From contig NZ_JBFTXJ020000022.1 of assembly GCF_041379945.2 (NCBI RefSeq), positions 1 to 49,417 of the forward strand: DNA of 49,417 nt, in the 5' to 3' direction. Shown piece after piece: positions 49,161-49,417 of the stretch (its first letter is position 1; every line of letters begins with the position of its first letter). Both the position numbers and the translations under genes were made by a program. Source of the stretch: Aneurinibacillus sp. REN35. Its GTDB lineage: Bacteria > Bacillota > Bacilli > Aneurinibacillales > Aneurinibacillaceae. The notes under the pieces are model-generated. The model was not told the DNA's origin. It ran no database searches and was given only the letters and a program-made list of their open reading frames with translations.

Positions 49161-49190
49161 ATGGATAGTATGCCTTACTGTAAAAAAGTA

Positions 49191-49320
49191 TTGACCTTAC
49201 TGTTTATACTGTGATAAATTATTACTTGCCGTCAAGAAAGGCAAAGCGGTATCTATTTCAAAAGGTGTAAAAAAATTTTTGAAAAAAACACTTGTAATTC
49301 CAGAAGAAATGTAATAAGAT
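49191..49320 (+). promoter_or_regulatory. Tandem promoters of an rRNA operon
   Basis: P1: TTGACC (49191-49196) with GATAAA (49213-49218), 16-base spacer and an extended -10 TGT. P2: TTGTAA (49292-49297), exactly 17 bases, TAAGAT (49315-49320). An A-tract/T-tract stretch (49269-49290) directly before P2 looks like an UP element. Tandem promoters are usual for Bacillales rrn operons. Confidence 0.7.
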
Positions 49321-49417
49321 AATAAAGTCGCCGCTGAGACGCGGTGCAGTGCAAAAGCATAATAACAAGTTCCTTGAAAACTGAACAGTGACACTCGATG
49401 TGTGCGAGTAAATATAT
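49321..49417 (+). other. rRNA operon leader (5' of 16S rRNA), truncated by window end
   Basis: The leader contains GTCGCCGCTGAGACGCGG (49327-49344) and the processing-stem element TTCCTTGAAAACTGAACAG (~49371-49389) characteristic of Bacillales 16S leaders. The 16S gene itself would start beyond the window. Confidence 0.7.

Noticed and set aside
1-49417. CRISPR arrays, insertion sequences, prophage or tRNA genes
   Set aside because: No regular spacer-repeat pattern, transposase-like product, phage gene or cloverleaf tRNA was recognised on reading both strands. A tRNA scan was not possible here.

Overview
The window is a core-chromosome segment of a low-to-moderate GC Gram-positive bacterium of the order Bacillales. 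Gene content and order match the ctsR-to-tuf region of Bacillus and relatives: ctsR-mcsA-mcsB-clpC-radA-disA, yacL-ispD-ispF-gltX-cysE-cysS-mrnC-rlmB-yacP-sigH, rpmG-secE-nusG-rplK-rplA-rplJ-rplL-ybxB-rpoB-rpoC, rplGB-rpsL-rpsG-fusA-tuf. The rRNA flanking sequences, the frequent TTG/GTG starts and the extra pssA and carD genes suggest the Paenibacillaceae (an Aneurinibacillus- or Brevibacillus-like organism). That assignment is inference, not something proven here.

Layout. 1-106: trailer and terminator of an rRNA operon. 147-4305: an operon of an RpiR-type regulator, an M20 amidohydrolase, a GNAT acyltransferase and an enolase-superfamily racemase. These are the three enzymes of the known N-succinylamino acid route that converts D-amino acids to L-amino acids, with a regulator that probably binds twin palindromes at its own promoter. 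4321-8347: PhoP-box-like repeats and the high-affinity phosphate transporter pstS-C-A-B, followed by a HAD phosphatase with its own promoter. 9266-13942: the CtsR heat-shock operon with a clear CtsR operator. 14154-19405: radA, disA, pssA, carD and yacL. 19417-26942: isoprenoid genes (ispD, ispF), gltX, a cysteine T-box in front of cysE-cysS, RNA enzymes (mrnC, rlmB, yacP/rae1) and sigH. 27096-29078: a chemoreceptor gene placed between sigH and rpmG. 29217-45607: the transcription/translation cluster with an L10 leader and several structured intergenic RNAs. 45717-49080: ftsW (minus), phoU with its own PhoP box, a glutaredoxin-like gene (minus) and a YitT-like membrane protein. 49191-49417: tandem promoters and leader of a second rRNA operon.

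The region combines proteostasis (CtsR/McsAB/ClpC), genome integrity and c-di-AMP (RadA/DisA), RNA polymerase and ribosome synthesis, and phosphate uptake split between the pst operon at one end and phoU at the other. rRNA-operon flanks at both ends suggest that the window is an assembly contig bounded by rRNA repeats. I saw no tRNA genes, CRISPR arrays, insertion sequences or prophage genes. The least explained sequence lies in the structured untranslated stretches upstream of tuf, rpsL, rplA and rpoB.
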